Source: Janibacter anophelis NBRC 107843 (GTDB lineage Bacteria; Actinomycetota; Actinomycetes; Actinomycetales; Dermatophilaceae). From it: 64,000 bases of DNA. Location of the stretch: the NCBI RefSeq assembly GCF_001570945.1, contig NZ_BCSQ01000002.1, forward strand, positions 1-64,000. The letters run 5' to 3'. The notes beneath the pieces were generated by a model. That model was not told the origin of the DNA. It worked only from the letters and a program-made list of their open reading frames with translations, and did no database searches. Shown piece after piece: positions 17,628-26,253 of this stretch. The first letter of the stretch is position 1, and every line of letters begins with the position of its first letter. Both the position numbers and the translations under genes were made by a program.

Positions 17628-18782
17628 TCAGGCCAGGATGATCGCCGCGGCCTCCTCGGGCGTGGCGACGAGGTGCAGCGCCTCACCGAGGGGCCGGCCG
17701 GTGCCGAGGGCGCGCAGGGCGGGCCACACCGGCAGCGTGTCGGTCCAGTGCTCGAGGCCGACGAGCACGAGCGGCGGCATCGGCTGGTCGTCCGGCGCGT
17801 AGTAGAGCGGCGTCGCGGCCTGGAAGATCTCCTGCACCGTCCCCGCCGCGCCGGGCAGCACGACGAGCCCGCCCGTGCTGCGCGCGAGCAGCACGTCCTC
17901 GCGCAGCGCGTTGGAGAAGTACTTCGCGATCCCGTCGCAGAAGACATTGGGCGGCTCGTGGCCGTAGAACCACGTGGGGATGCCGAAGCTGCGCGCGCCG
18001 CCGTCCGCGACGTCGAGGTCCTCGCGGACCGAGAGCGCCAGGGCCGCCCAGTCGTCGATCGACGGACGGAAGGAGGGCACCTCCGTCAGCCTCGCGAGCG
18101 CCGCCTCGACGTCTGCGGGGGAGTCCGCGATCGCGCCGAGGTTAGCCGCCTCCATCGCGCCCGGTCCACCGCCGGTGAGCACGGCCCGATCCGCGGCGGC
18201 GAGGGCGTGGCCGAGCCGGGCGGCGTCGGCGTAGTCGCTGCTGCCGCGCTCCAGCGCGTGCCCGCCCATGACCCCCACGACGTCCAGCCCGTGCAGGGCC
18301 TCGACGAGCGCGTCATGGACGGCGTCGTCGTGGACCGCGCGCAACAGGGTCGCCCAGGCGTCGTGCTGGGTGCGCGCCTCCCGGCTCCAGGCGTAGGCCC
18401 GGGCGTCCACCGTGGTCTCGTAGCCCGCCTCGGCCATGCCCCCGTACAGGTCGAAGGGGGTGTACAGCCGCGCGCGGAAGGGGTGGACCGGGCACGTCGG
18501 GTCCGGCGGGATGATCACGGCGCCGCGGGCGACGAGGTCGCGGGCCAAGTCGTCGGGCACCGTGCCGCCGAGCACGACGAGGCCATGGACGTCGGCCCGG
18601 GTCAGGTCCTCGGCATGCGGTTCGAGGTCCAGGCCCTGCACGCGCCAGCCGGACAGGCCGCCCCCGGCGTCCGTCAGCGCCCGCAACTCGTCGTCGTCGT
18701 GCACCTCGCGGAAGGCCGGATCGTCGGCCCGCCGACCGAGCCGGTCCTGGGTGGGGTGCGGCCGCGTCTCCCGGGTGGTCAT
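17628..18782 (-). CDS. LOG family (lysine-decarboxylase-like) protein
   Basis: A 384-aa protein with the Rossmann fold of the LOG group, whose characterised members hydrolyse nucleoside 5'-monophosphates to free base and ribose phosphate. The nucleotide-binding stretch GGGPGAMEAANLGA is clear. The catalytic box PGGxGTxxE appears as PGAAGTVQE, with the second Gly changed to Ala. An N-terminal region of about 150 residues is longer than in short plant-like LOGs. ATG 18782 is preceded by TAGCGT at 7 bases, so it may be leaderless. The true substrate is unknown. Confidence 0.75.
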   Translation of the reverse strand: MTTRETRPHPTQDRLGRRADDPAFREVHDDDELRALTDAGGGLSGWRVQGLDLEPHAEDLTRADVHGLVVLGGTVPDDLARDLVARGAVIIPPDPTCPVHPFRARLYTPFDLYGGMAEAGYETTVDARAYAWSREARTQHDAWATLLRAVHDDAVHDALVEALHGLDVVGVMGGHALERGSSDYADAARLGHALAAADRAVLTGGGPGAMEAANLGAIADSPADVEAALARLTEVPSFRPSIDDWAALALSVREDLDVADGGARSFGIPTWFYGHEPPNVFCDGIAKYFSNALREDVLLARSTGGLVVLPGAAGTVQEIFQAATPLYYAPDDQPMPPLVLVGLEHWTDTLPVWPALRALGTGRPLGEALHLVATPEEAAAIILA

Positions 18783-18808
18783 GGCCGTCACGCTAGCCGG
18801 ATCGCCCC

Positions 18809-18837
18809 TTCCGGCAGCCCGGCGACAGGCGTACATT
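18809..18837 (+). promoter_or_regulatory. Putative promoter of the deacetylase gene
   Basis: TACATT (18832-18837) fits the -10 pattern, with TTCCGG (18809-18814) 17 bases upstream as a weak -35. It would give a leader of about 60 bases to ATG 18906, which has a GAGGGAGG ribosome site. The surrounding 123-base gap is shared with the divergent LOG-like gene. Confidence 0.35.
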
Positions 18838-18905
18838 TGGCAGCCACGGTTCGTGCCCGTCGGCTCGTGACCACCGCGTCCGCGGATCGCCCGAGGGAGG
18901 GCCCG

Positions 18906-20624
18906 ATGTCCGTCGCATCCCGATTTCGCAGACTCCTGCTACCGGTCGTTGCCGCGCTCGCACTCGTTGTGAGCGGGCTGGCGACGACTGGGCCGGCACG
19001 TGCAGCAGACCCGACCGGCGACCTTCGGTTCAAGGTCGAGCGGGTGGCCGGTGCCGACCGCTGGAGCACCGCGGCGGCGGTCTCCCGTGAGTTCTTCGAC
19101 CCGGGCGTCCCGGCGGCGTTCGTCACGACCGGCCGGGCCTTTCCCGATGCGATCGCGGCCGGACCCGCCGCCGCGGAGGTCGGCGCTCCCGTCCTCTTCT
19201 CCCAGCGCACCTTCCTGCCCAACGCCACCATCGCCGAGCTCCAGCGGCTGCGGCCGCAGCGGATCTACCTGATCGGCGGCACGAGCGCCCTGACGGAGGC
19301 CGTGCGGACCCAGCTGTCGGGCCTGACGGCCGGCTCGGTCACGCGTATCGGGGGAGCCGACCGGTGGGAGACGGCCGCGCTCGTCTCGCGGCGGTTCTTC
19401 CCGGCTGGCCCGGAGAACGTCTACGTCGCCACCGGGCGTGCCTATCCCGATGCGCTCACCGGTGGTGCGGCAGCCGGCGTGATGTCGGCACCGATGCTCC
19501 TCACCGACCGGGGTGCGGTGCCGCCGGCCCTGGCCGCCGAGCTGAGGCGTCTGGACCCGGACCGCATCCTGCTGCTCGGCGGCACGGCTGCCGTGTCGGA
19601 CGCGACAGCGGATGCCTTGCGCTCGATCGCGACGGTGGAGCGGGTCGCCGGTGCGACGCGCTACGACACGGCGGTGGCCATCTCACGTCGGGTCTTCAGC
19701 AGCGACCGGCCGACGACCTTCTTCGCCACGGGCCGCAACTTCCCCGACGCCCTGGCGGCAGTCGTCCCTGCGGGGATCACGCGCGGCCCGATCCTGCTGG
19801 GCATCGGCAACGGCCTCTACCCCTCGACCCGGGGCGAGATCCAGCGGGTCAGCCCGCGCACGGCCTACCTGGTCGGTGGGCCCGACGTGGTGGGCCCGGA
19901 GGTGGCCAAGCACGCCCAGCGGATCGTCGGTGCGTGTTGGGTCGGCAACAAGATGACGACGAGCTCGACCCAGGTGATCTCGCAGGTCTCGGCGTCACCC
20001 AAGCAGATCGCCTTCACCCTCGACATGGGCGGACGACTGGAGCCGGCCCGTGACATCGTCGCCTACCTCGCGGACAACCAGGTGTGCACGACCTTCTTCC
20101 TCGCCGGTGCCATGGCCGACACCGCCGAGGGGCGGCGGGTCATGGCCGACATCGGCAAGCACCCCGAGCTCTTCGAGGTGGCCAACCACACGTGGCACCA
20201 CTGCGACCTGGTCAGCGGTGGCGGTGGCTCCCCGAGCGCGGCCCCGTGCCGGCGGAGCATGACGAGCAGCTTCATCCGCAGCGAGTTGACGTCGACCGAC
20301 CAGGTCATCCGCTCCGGGACCGGCATGAGCCCCCGCCCCTACTGGCGCCCTCCGTACGGATCGCACAACTCCTTCGTCCGGCAGCACGCGGCGGCGGTGG
20401 GGTCGACGAAGACGATCATGTGGAGCCGGGACACCATCGACTGGGACCCGGCGACGACGACATCACAGATCGTCTCCCGCACCACGAGTCCGCGCCCGTC
20501 GTCGGGCACGATCGTGCTGGCGCACCTCGGCGGCTACCGCACCCTCGACGCACTGCCGCAGATCGTGAGCACGTTGCGGGCCGACGGCTACGTCTTCACC
20601 ACGGTGTCGGACATGAGCGACTGA
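18906..20624 (+). CDS. Secreted polysaccharide deacetylase with three cell-wall-binding repeats
   Basis: A 572-aa exported protein. A signal peptide covers about 1-34 and ends GPARAAD. Three cell-wall-binding type 2 repeats follow at about 40-330, each starting with an (R/V)xxGAxRxxTA-like motif and containing TGRxFPDAL and LxGG. A NodB-type deacetylase domain fills about 355-570, with NHTWHH (metal histidines), RPPYGSHN, and IVLAHLGG. Motif 1, normally TFDDG, reads TLDMGG, so the second Asp, a metal ligand in characterised enzymes, is replaced by Met. It probably acts on peptidoglycan or another wall glycan. Confidence 0.85.
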   Translation: MSVASRFRRLLLPVVAALALVVSGLATTGPARAADPTGDLRFKVERVAGADRWSTAAAVSREFFDPGVPAAFVTTGRAFPDAIAAGPAAAEVGAPVLFSQRTFLPNATIAELQRLRPQRIYLIGGTSALTEAVRTQLSGLTAGSVTRIGGADRWETAALVSRRFFPAGPENVYVATGRAYPDALTGGAAAGVMSAPMLLTDRGAVPPALAAELRRLDPDRILLLGGTAAVSDATADALRSIATVERVAGATRYDTAVAISRRVFSSDRPTTFFATGRNFPDALAAVVPAGITRGPILLGIGNGLYPSTRGEIQRVSPRTAYLVGGPDVVGPEVAKHAQRIVGACWVGNKMTTSSTQVISQVSASPKQIAFTLDMGGRLEPARDIVAYLADNQVCTTFFLAGAMADTAEGRRVMADIGKHPELFEVANHTWHHCDLVSGGGGSPSAAPCRRSMTSSFIRSELTSTDQVIRSGTGMSPRPYWRPPYGSHNSFVRQHAAAVGSTKTIMWSRDTIDWDPATTTSQIVSRTTSPRPSSGTIVLAHLGGYRTLDALPQIVSTLRADGYVFTTVSDMSD

Positions 20625-20652
20625 CCTCGACCCGAGCGGCGGCTCCGGTCGG

Positions 20653-22044
20653 TCACAGGTGGTTCTGCGCCTCCGTGAGCACCGAGCGCAGCCGCTGCTC
20701 GATGTCGTCGAACTCGGCCTGGCCGATCGTCAGTGGGGGAGCGAGCTGGACGACCGGGTCGCCGCGGTCGTCGGCGCGGCAGTAGAGACCGGCGTCGAAG
20801 AGGGCCTTGGAGAGGAACCCACGCAGCATCGACTCGGACTCGGCCTCGTTGAAGGTCTCCCGCGTCGCCTTGTCCTTGACCAGCTCGATCCCGTAGAAGT
20901 AGCCCTCGCCGCGCACGTCGCCGACGATCGGCAGGTCGTGCAGCCGCTCGAGGGTCTTGCGGAAGGCCGGCGCATTCTGCTTCACGTGGTCGTTGAGGCC
21001 CTCGCGCTCGAAGATGTCGAGGTTGGCCAGGGCGACGGCCGAGCTGACCGGGTGACCGCCGAAGGTGTAGCCGTGGGCGAAGGAGTTGGTGCCCTCCTTG
21101 TACGGCTCGAAGAGCCGGTCGCTCGCGATCATCGCGCCGATGGGCGAGTAGCCGGAGGTCATCCCCTTCGCGCAGGTGATGATGTCGGGCACGTACCCGA
21201 AGTCGCTGCACGCGAACATCGAGCCGATGCGGCCGAAGGCGCAGATGACCTCGTCGGAGACGAGTAGCACGTCGTACTCGTCGCAGATCTCGCGGACCCG
21301 CTCGAAGTACCCGGGGGGCGGCGGGAAGCAGCCGCCGGCATTCTGCACCGGCTCGAGGAAGACGGCGGCGACGGTGTCGGGGCCCTCGAACTCGATGGCC
21401 TCGGCGATCCGGTCGGCGGCCCAGCGGCCGAAGGCCTTGGGGTCGTCGCGCAGCTCCTCCGAGGCCCGGTAGATGTTGGTGTTGGGCACCTTGTGCGCAC
21501 CGGGCACCAGCGGCTCGAAGTCCTCCTTGAGCGGCGGCAGGCCGGTGATCGACAGCGCGCCGTGCGGGGTGCCGTGGTAGGCGATCGAGCGGGAGATCAC
21601 CTTGTGCTTGCGCGGCTTGCCGGTGAGCTTGAAGTACTGCTTGGCCAGCTTCCACGCGGACTCGACGGCCTCGCCGCCACCGGTGGTGAAGAAGACCCGG
21701 TTGAGGTCGCCGGGGGCGCCCTGGGCCAGGCGCTCGGCGAGCTCGATCGCGGCCGGGTGCGCGTAGGACCAGATGGGGAAGAAGGCGAGCTTCTCGGCCT
21801 GCTTCATCGCCGTCTCGGCGAGCTCGGTGCGGCCGTGGCCGACCTGGACGACGAAGAGGCCGGCGAGGGCGTCGATGTACTCGCGCCCGGTGTCGTCCCA
21901 GATCTTGTGCCCCTCGCCGCGCACGATCGTCGGCACGTGCCCGCCCTGCTCGTACACGGAGTGGCGGGTGAAGTGCATCCACAGGTGGTCGCGGGCCGCC
22001 TGCTGCATGTCGGTGCCGAGGGCGGTGGTGGGCGGTTGGGTCAT
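20653..22044 (-). CDS. Class III aminotransferase (omega-amino acid/diamine type)
   Basis: A 463-aa PLP enzyme of the class III group that transfers amino groups from omega positions such as putrescine, GABA or beta-alanine to pyruvate or 2-oxoglutarate. FFTTGGGEAVESAWKLA binds the cofactor phosphate, LVSDEVICAFGR carries the cofactor Asp, and CAKGMTSGYSPIGA the Schiff-base lysine. It overlaps the Lrp regulator by 4 bases and faces an aldehyde dehydrogenase on the other strand, which together suggest diamine or omega-amino acid breakdown. Exact substrate is inferred. Confidence 0.85.
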   Translation of the reverse strand: MTQPPTTALGTDMQQAARDHLWMHFTRHSVYEQGGHVPTIVRGEGHKIWDDTGREYIDALAGLFVVQVGHGRTELAETAMKQAEKLAFFPIWSYAHPAAIELAERLAQGAPGDLNRVFFTTGGGEAVESAWKLAKQYFKLTGKPRKHKVISRSIAYHGTPHGALSITGLPPLKEDFEPLVPGAHKVPNTNIYRASEELRDDPKAFGRWAADRIAEAIEFEGPDTVAAVFLEPVQNAGGCFPPPPGYFERVREICDEYDVLLVSDEVICAFGRIGSMFACSDFGYVPDIITCAKGMTSGYSPIGAMIASDRLFEPYKEGTNSFAHGYTFGGHPVSSAVALANLDIFEREGLNDHVKQNAPAFRKTLERLHDLPIVGDVRGEGYFYGIELVKDKATRETFNEAESESMLRGFLSKALFDAGLYCRADDRGDPVVQLAPPLTIGQAEFDDIEQRLRSVLTEAQNHL

Positions 22045-22499
22045 CTGGTCCCCCAGTTGTAGTGCTGCTTGTTGAGCTTGAGATAGACGAAGGTCTCGGT
22101 GGAGCGCACACCGGGCAGGGTGCGGATGCGCCCGGTGAGCAGGGCGAGCAGCTCGTCGTCGTCCTCGCAGACGATCTCGGCGAGGACGTCGAAGCTGCCG
22201 GCGGTGGTGACGACGTAGGAGACCTCGGGCATGGCGGCGAGCGCGTCGCCGACGGGCCGCAGGTCACCGTCGACGGAGATGCCGATCATCGCCTGACGGT
22301 GGAAGCCCACCTGGAGCGGGTCGGTCACCGCGACGATCTGCATCACCTCGGCGTCGAGGAGGCGTTGCACGCGCTGTCGAACCGCCGCCTCGGACAGTCC
22401 GACGGCGCGTCCGATCGCCGCGTACGACTGGCGTCCGTCCTCCTGCAGGTGCTCGATGATCTGCTTGCTCATCTCGTCGAGCTGGACGGACGCGGACAT
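22041..22499 (-). CDS. Lrp/AsnC family transcriptional regulator
   Basis: A 152-aa regulator. The N-terminal winged helix-turn-helix (about 8-60, with [23 protein letters not shown]) is followed by a RAM ligand-binding domain (about 70-145). It is the first gene of a two-gene operon with the class III aminotransferase and lies divergent to the aldehyde dehydrogenase, the usual place for a local regulator of both. ATG 22499 has CACGAT 6 bases before it, fitting a leaderless start. Confidence 0.9.
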   Translation of the reverse strand: MSASVQLDEMSKQIIEHLQEDGRQSYAAIGRAVGLSEAAVRQRVQRLLDAEVMQIVAVTDPLQVGFHRQAMIGISVDGDLRPVGDALAAMPEVSYVVTTAGSFDVLAEIVCEDDDELLALLTGRIRTLPGVRSTETFVYLKLNKQHYNWGTR

Positions 22500-22669
22500 G
22501 TCGCCATCGTGGCCCCATCGCGCTCCGATGGCAAGCCGGGGCCCACGGAATCCGTATCGTGGGGACGGATCAGCAGATGTTTTCCAACTTTCACGCTCGG
22601 GAGGCTGTCGATATCCCCCTTCGCGCACTATGGTCGGGATCACATTTCCCGATCGGAAGGACCCCTGTC
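22500..22669. promoter_or_regulatory. Divergent control region between Lrp regulator and aldehyde dehydrogenase
   Basis: This 170-base gap contains an AT-richer patch around 22575-22595 that stands out from the local composition. A short palindromic core CCGATCGG lies at about 22650. It is the likely binding region for the adjacent Lrp-type regulator, which bends AT-rich DNA in characterised cases. No exact operator could be assigned. Confidence 0.35.
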
Positions 22670-24115
22670 GTGACCCAGCCCCGGACCCTGCGCAACTTCG
22701 TCGGTGGCGAGTACGTCGACGCCTCGGGCGACGCGAGCACCGAGCTGGTCAACCCGGCGACCGGTCAGGTGGTCGCCCACGCGCCCGTCTCGACGCAGGC
22801 CGACGTCGACGCCGCCTACGCGAGCGCCGACCGGGCCTTCGCCGAGTGGGGCGAGACGACGCCGGGCGAGCGCCAGAGCGCGATGCTCAAGTTCGCGGAC
22901 GCCCTCGAGGCGCGCGCGGACGACCTCATCCGGATCGAAGGGGAGAACACCGGTAAGCCGCACGCCCTCACCGCCTCCGAGGAGGTCCCGGTGATGTGCG
23001 ACCAGCTGCGCTTCTTCGCCGGCGCCGCCCGGGTGCTCGAGGGCAAGTCCGCGGGCGAGTACATGAAGGGCCACACGAGCTGGATCCGCCGCGAGCCGAT
23101 CGGCGTCGTCGGCCAGGTGACCCCGTGGAACTACCCGATGATGATGGCCGCGTGGAAGATCGGCCCGGCCCTCGCGGCCGGCAACACGGTCGTGCTCAAG
23201 CCGAGCGACACCACCCCCGAGACGACGCTGCTCATGGCCGAGATCGCCAGCGAGTTCCTGCCCGCCGGCACCTTCAACGTCATCACCGGTGACCGCGACA
23301 CCGGTCGGATGCTCGTCGAGCACCAGACCCCCGGACTCGTGTCGATCACCGGCTCGGTCCGCGCCGGCCTCGAGGTCGCCGCCTCGGCCGCCAAGAACCT
23401 CACCCGCGCCCACCTGGAGCTCGGTGGCAAGGCGCCGGTCGTCGTCTTCGACGACGCCGACATCGAGGCCGCCGTCGAGGGGATCGCCACCGCGGGCTAC
23501 TTCAACGCGGGCCAGGACTGCACGGCGGCCACCCGTGTCCTCGCGGCCCCCGGCATCCACGACGACTTCGTCGCCGCGCTCGCCGAGTTCGCCCGCGACA
23601 ACGCCAAGGTCGGGATGCCCGACGACGACGACGCGCTGCTCGGCCCGGTCAACAACAGCAACCAGCTGGAGCGGGTCGCCGGGTTCATCGACCGGCTGCC
23701 CGACCACGCCACGCTCGCGCAGGGCGGGGAGCGCCTCACGGCGATGGGCGACGGCTTCTTCTACGCGCCGACGGTCGTCTCGGGCCTGCAGCAGGACGAC
23801 GAGGCGATCCAGGACGAGATCTTCGGGCCGGTCATCACCGTCCAGCGGTTCACCGACGAGGATCAGGCCGTGGCCTGGGCCAACGGCGTCGAGTACGGGC
23901 TGGCGTCGAGCGTGTGGACCAGGGACTTCGGTCGGGCGATGCGCATGAGCAAGCGCCTGGACTTCGGCTGCGTGTGGATCAACACCCACATCCCGCTCGT
24001 CGCCGAGATGCCGCACGGTGGGTTCAAGCGATCCGGCTACGGCAAGGACCTGTCGATGTACGGATTCGAGGACTACACCCGCGTCAAGCACGTCATGGCC
24101 AACATCGAGAGCTGA
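22670..24115 (+). CDS. Aldehyde dehydrogenase, gamma-aminobutyraldehyde type
   Basis: A 481-aa NAD-dependent aldehyde dehydrogenase, most like the PatD/gamma-aminobutyraldehyde group, which makes GABA from the putrescine-derived aldehyde. The oxyanion Asn is in VTPWNYPM, the general-base Glu in LELGGKAP, and the catalytic Cys in [15 protein letters not shown] 22670 has a GGAAGGA ribosome site. Its position opposite the class III aminotransferase and Lrp regulator supports a polyamine role. Other omega-amino aldehydes remain possible. Confidence 0.85.
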   Translation: MTQPRTLRNFVGGEYVDASGDASTELVNPATGQVVAHAPVSTQADVDAAYASADRAFAEWGETTPGERQSAMLKFADALEARADDLIRIEGENTGKPHALTASEEVPVMCDQLRFFAGAARVLEGKSAGEYMKGHTSWIRREPIGVVGQVTPWNYPMMMAAWKIGPALAAGNTVVLKPSDTTPETTLLMAEIASEFLPAGTFNVITGDRDTGRMLVEHQTPGLVSITGSVRAGLEVAASAAKNLTRAHLELGGKAPVVVFDDADIEAAVEGIATAGYFNAGQDCTAATRVLAAPGIHDDFVAALAEFARDNAKVGMPDDDDALLGPVNNSNQLERVAGFIDRLPDHATLAQGGERLTAMGDGFFYAPTVVSGLQQDDEAIQDEIFGPVITVQRFTDEDQAVAWANGVEYGLASSVWTRDFGRAMRMSKRLDFGCVWINTHIPLVAEMPHGGFKRSGYGKDLSMYGFEDYTRVKHVMANIES

Positions 24116-24131
24116 CCGCCCCCTTCCGACG

Positions 24132-24203
24132 AAGAGGCTGCATTGCCCTATGGCAATGCAGCCTCTTGACGTCAAGACACTGCATTGCCATAGGGCAATG
24201 CAG
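24132..24203. repeat. Intergenic palindromic repeat, copy 1
   Basis: Two hairpins stand back to back. The first has a perfect 16-bp stem (24132-24147 with 24152-24167) and loop CTAT. The second has a perfect 10-bp stem (24080+100 to 24189 with 24194-24203; that is 24180-24189) and loop ATAG. Between them is the palindrome TCTTGACGTCAAGA (24164-24177). Most of the right half recurs at 30876-30918. It lies between convergent genes and probably terminates both. Confidence 0.8.
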
Positions 24204-24217
24204 ACCGGGAGGTCCGG

Positions 24218-25096
24218 TCAGTGCAGCTGGAGCTCGCGCTCGGGGCGGGTGGGCTGCCCGGCGACGCGGGTGGACCAAGCCACCGAGAGTGGCTGGATGT
24301 TGGTCAGGCTCGGCTTCGGCAGGTCGAAGGGGTGCGTCCGCAGCCAGACGGCGGCCGGGACGGGCACCGGCTGCGGCCGGGCCGCGGGAGCCGGCTCGGG
24401 CTCGGGACGGCGGCGGGGGAGCGCGTAGGTCCAGCCGAAGGGCAGGCCCCGCGCCGCGACCGCGCGGTCGACGTCGACGATGACCCGCAGCACGAGCCCA
24501 CCGGCGAGCAGACCGGCGATGAGGTCGGTGGGCCAGTGGAACCCGAGGTAGAAGGCGACGACGGTGGCATTGAGGGCGATGAGCCCCACGAGCCAGTTGA
24601 GCCGGCTGCGCAGGCGCATGTCGGGACCGGCATATCCGCGCAGCAGGTACGCGGCGGCACCGTAGATGAGGATCGCCTCGGCCGCGTGGCCCGAGGGGTA
24701 GGCGATGCCGTACCACCCGTGCGCCAGCACGCCTCCCTCCCAGAACCCCCCGTCGCCCGCGGCGGGTGCGGTGCGACCGAGGAGCACCTTCATCCCGCCG
24801 ATGCCGACGTAGAAGCCGATCTCGGCGGCCGCCACGATTGCCAGCGGATGCCAGGTGCGGTGCTTGTGGGCGAGGAAGAGCGCGACGGCCAGCAGGACCG
24901 GTAGGCAGACCGCCTGACCGGCCACGGCATTGGGCACCTTGTCGAGGAAGGTCGCCCAGTTGGGGGTGTACTGCTTGGCCCAGTAGCCCTGGAGCATCTC
25001 GTCCCACGGGCGAAGGGGGCCGGCGGCCAGCGCCGTGAAGACGACGAGCACACCGGCGAGAACCGGTGCGCTCGTCAGTCGGGGGAGGCGGGCCAC
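24218..25096 (-). CDS. PAP2 family membrane phosphatase
   Basis: A 292-aa membrane protein with about six hydrophobic segments and the three PAP2 motifs: KVLLGRTAP (a shortened KxxxxxxRP), PSGHAAE and YLGFHWPTD. The family dephosphorylates lipid phosphates such as phosphatidate or undecaprenyl pyrophosphate. Motif 1 has Ala-Pro after the Arg-Thr in place of the canonical RP. A Pro-rich cytoplasmic tail of about 70 residues follows. GTG 25096 is used, and substrate is unassigned. Confidence 0.82.
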   Translation of the reverse strand: MARLPRLTSAPVLAGVLVVFTALAAGPLRPWDEMLQGYWAKQYTPNWATFLDKVPNAVAGQAVCLPVLLAVALFLAHKHRTWHPLAIVAAAEIGFYVGIGGMKVLLGRTAPAAGDGGFWEGGVLAHGWYGIAYPSGHAAEAILIYGAAAYLLRGYAGPDMRLRSRLNWLVGLIALNATVVAFYLGFHWPTDLIAGLLAGGLVLRVIVDVDRAVAARGLPFGWTYALPRRRPEPEPAPAARPQPVPVPAAVWLRTHPFDLPKPSLTNIQPLSVAWSTRVAGQPTRPERELQLH

Positions 25097-25176
25097 CCTT
25101 CAGTTGTAGTTGAACAGTCTGTGTACTTCCTGTGCACACGGCCGATTTCGGCGAAGTGTGAGCAAGCCGACAGCCG

Positions 25177-26253
25177 TCAGCGCAGTTCGGCGCGCACCGC
25201 CTCGACGAAGCGGTCGACGTCGCTCTCGGTCGTGTCCCAGGCGCACATCCACCGGACCTGACCGGTCGTCTCGTCCCAGAAGTAGAAGCGGAAGGAGCGC
25301 ATGAGCCGCTCGCTGGCCTCGCGCGGCAGGACCGGGAAGACGGCGTTGGCCTCGACCGCGTGCGGCAGCTGCAGCCCGTCGATGTCGGCGACGCCGTCGG
25401 CCAGACGTCGGGCCATCGCGTTGGCGTGCTCGGCATTGCGCCGCCACAGGTCGCCATCGAAGAGCGCGAGCAGCTGCGCCGAGACGAAGCGCATCTTGCT
25501 CGCCAGCTGCATCGACTGCTTGCGCAGGAAGGTCGCGCCGGCTACCCGGTCGGGGGAGAGGACGACGACCGCCTCGGCGAGCATCGCCCCGGCCTTGGTG
25601 CCACCGAGCGAGAGGATGTCAACCCCGGCATCGCTCGTCAGCTCGCGCAGCTCGACCCCGAGGGCAGCCGCGGCGTTGGACAGGCGCGAGCCGTCGAGGT
25701 GCAGCACCCAACCGCGCTCGTGGACGAGGTCGGCGATCGCTCGGATCTCGTCGGGCGAGTAGACCGTGCCCACCTCGGTCGAGTTGGTGATCGAGACGAC
25801 CCCGATCTGCGCGAAGTGCTCGTCGCCGGCGCGGTCCGGGTAGGCGCGGATCAGCTCCGGCGTCAGCTTGCCGTCCGGGGTGTCGATGACGTTGACCTTG
25901 AGCCCGCCAACGCGCTCGGGGGCGGCGGCCTCGTCGACGTGGATGTGCGCGCTGCTCGTCGTGAGCACGGACCCCCAGCGGGGCGTGCACGCCTGCAGCG
26001 CAAGGACATTGGCGCCCGTGCCGTTGAAGACCGGGAAGACCTCGACGGTCGTGCCGAAGACCTCGGTCAGCACGTCGGTGAGCCGCGCGGTGTACACGTC
26101 CTCGCCGTAGGCGACCTGGTGGCCACCGTTGGCGGCGACGAGCGCGGCGAGCACCTCCGGGTGGATGCCGGCGTAGTTGTCGCTGGCAAAGCCCCGGGAG
26201 GACGGGTCGTGCAGAGGGGCGAAGGGGGAGGCCTGGGTGCTCGTGTCGGTCAC
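25177..26253 (-). CDS. Low-specificity L-threonine aldolase family protein
   Basis: A 358-aa PLP enzyme of the beta-eliminating lyase group that cleaves threonine or allo-threonine to glycine and acetaldehyde. FASDNYAGIHPEV is the N-terminal signature, LHLDGSRLSNAA carries the cofactor Asp and Arg, and SLGGTKAGAM the Schiff-base lysine. It starts with a 4-base overlap on the DUF6421-like gene, so the two are co-translated. Acetaldehyde formed could feed one of the nearby aldehyde dehydrogenases, which is inference. Confidence 0.88.
   Translation of the reverse strand: MTDTSTQASPFAPLHDPSSRGFASDNYAGIHPEVLAALVAANGGHQVAYGEDVYTARLTDVLTEVFGTTVEVFPVFNGTGANVLALQACTPRWGSVLTTSSAHIHVDEAAAPERVGGLKVNVIDTPDGKLTPELIRAYPDRAGDEHFAQIGVVSITNSTEVGTVYSPDEIRAIADLVHERGWVLHLDGSRLSNAAAALGVELRELTSDAGVDILSLGGTKAGAMLAEAVVVLSPDRVAGATFLRKQSMQLASKMRFVSAQLLALFDGDLWRRNAEHANAMARRLADGVADIDGLQLPHAVEANAVFPVLPREASERLMRSFRFYFWDETTGQVRWMCAWDTTESDVDRFVEAVRAELR

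Noticed and set aside
24132-24203. CRISPR-like repeat pair
   Set aside because: The repeated arms are inverted rather than direct, without regular spacers or cas genes; hairpin elements explain them.
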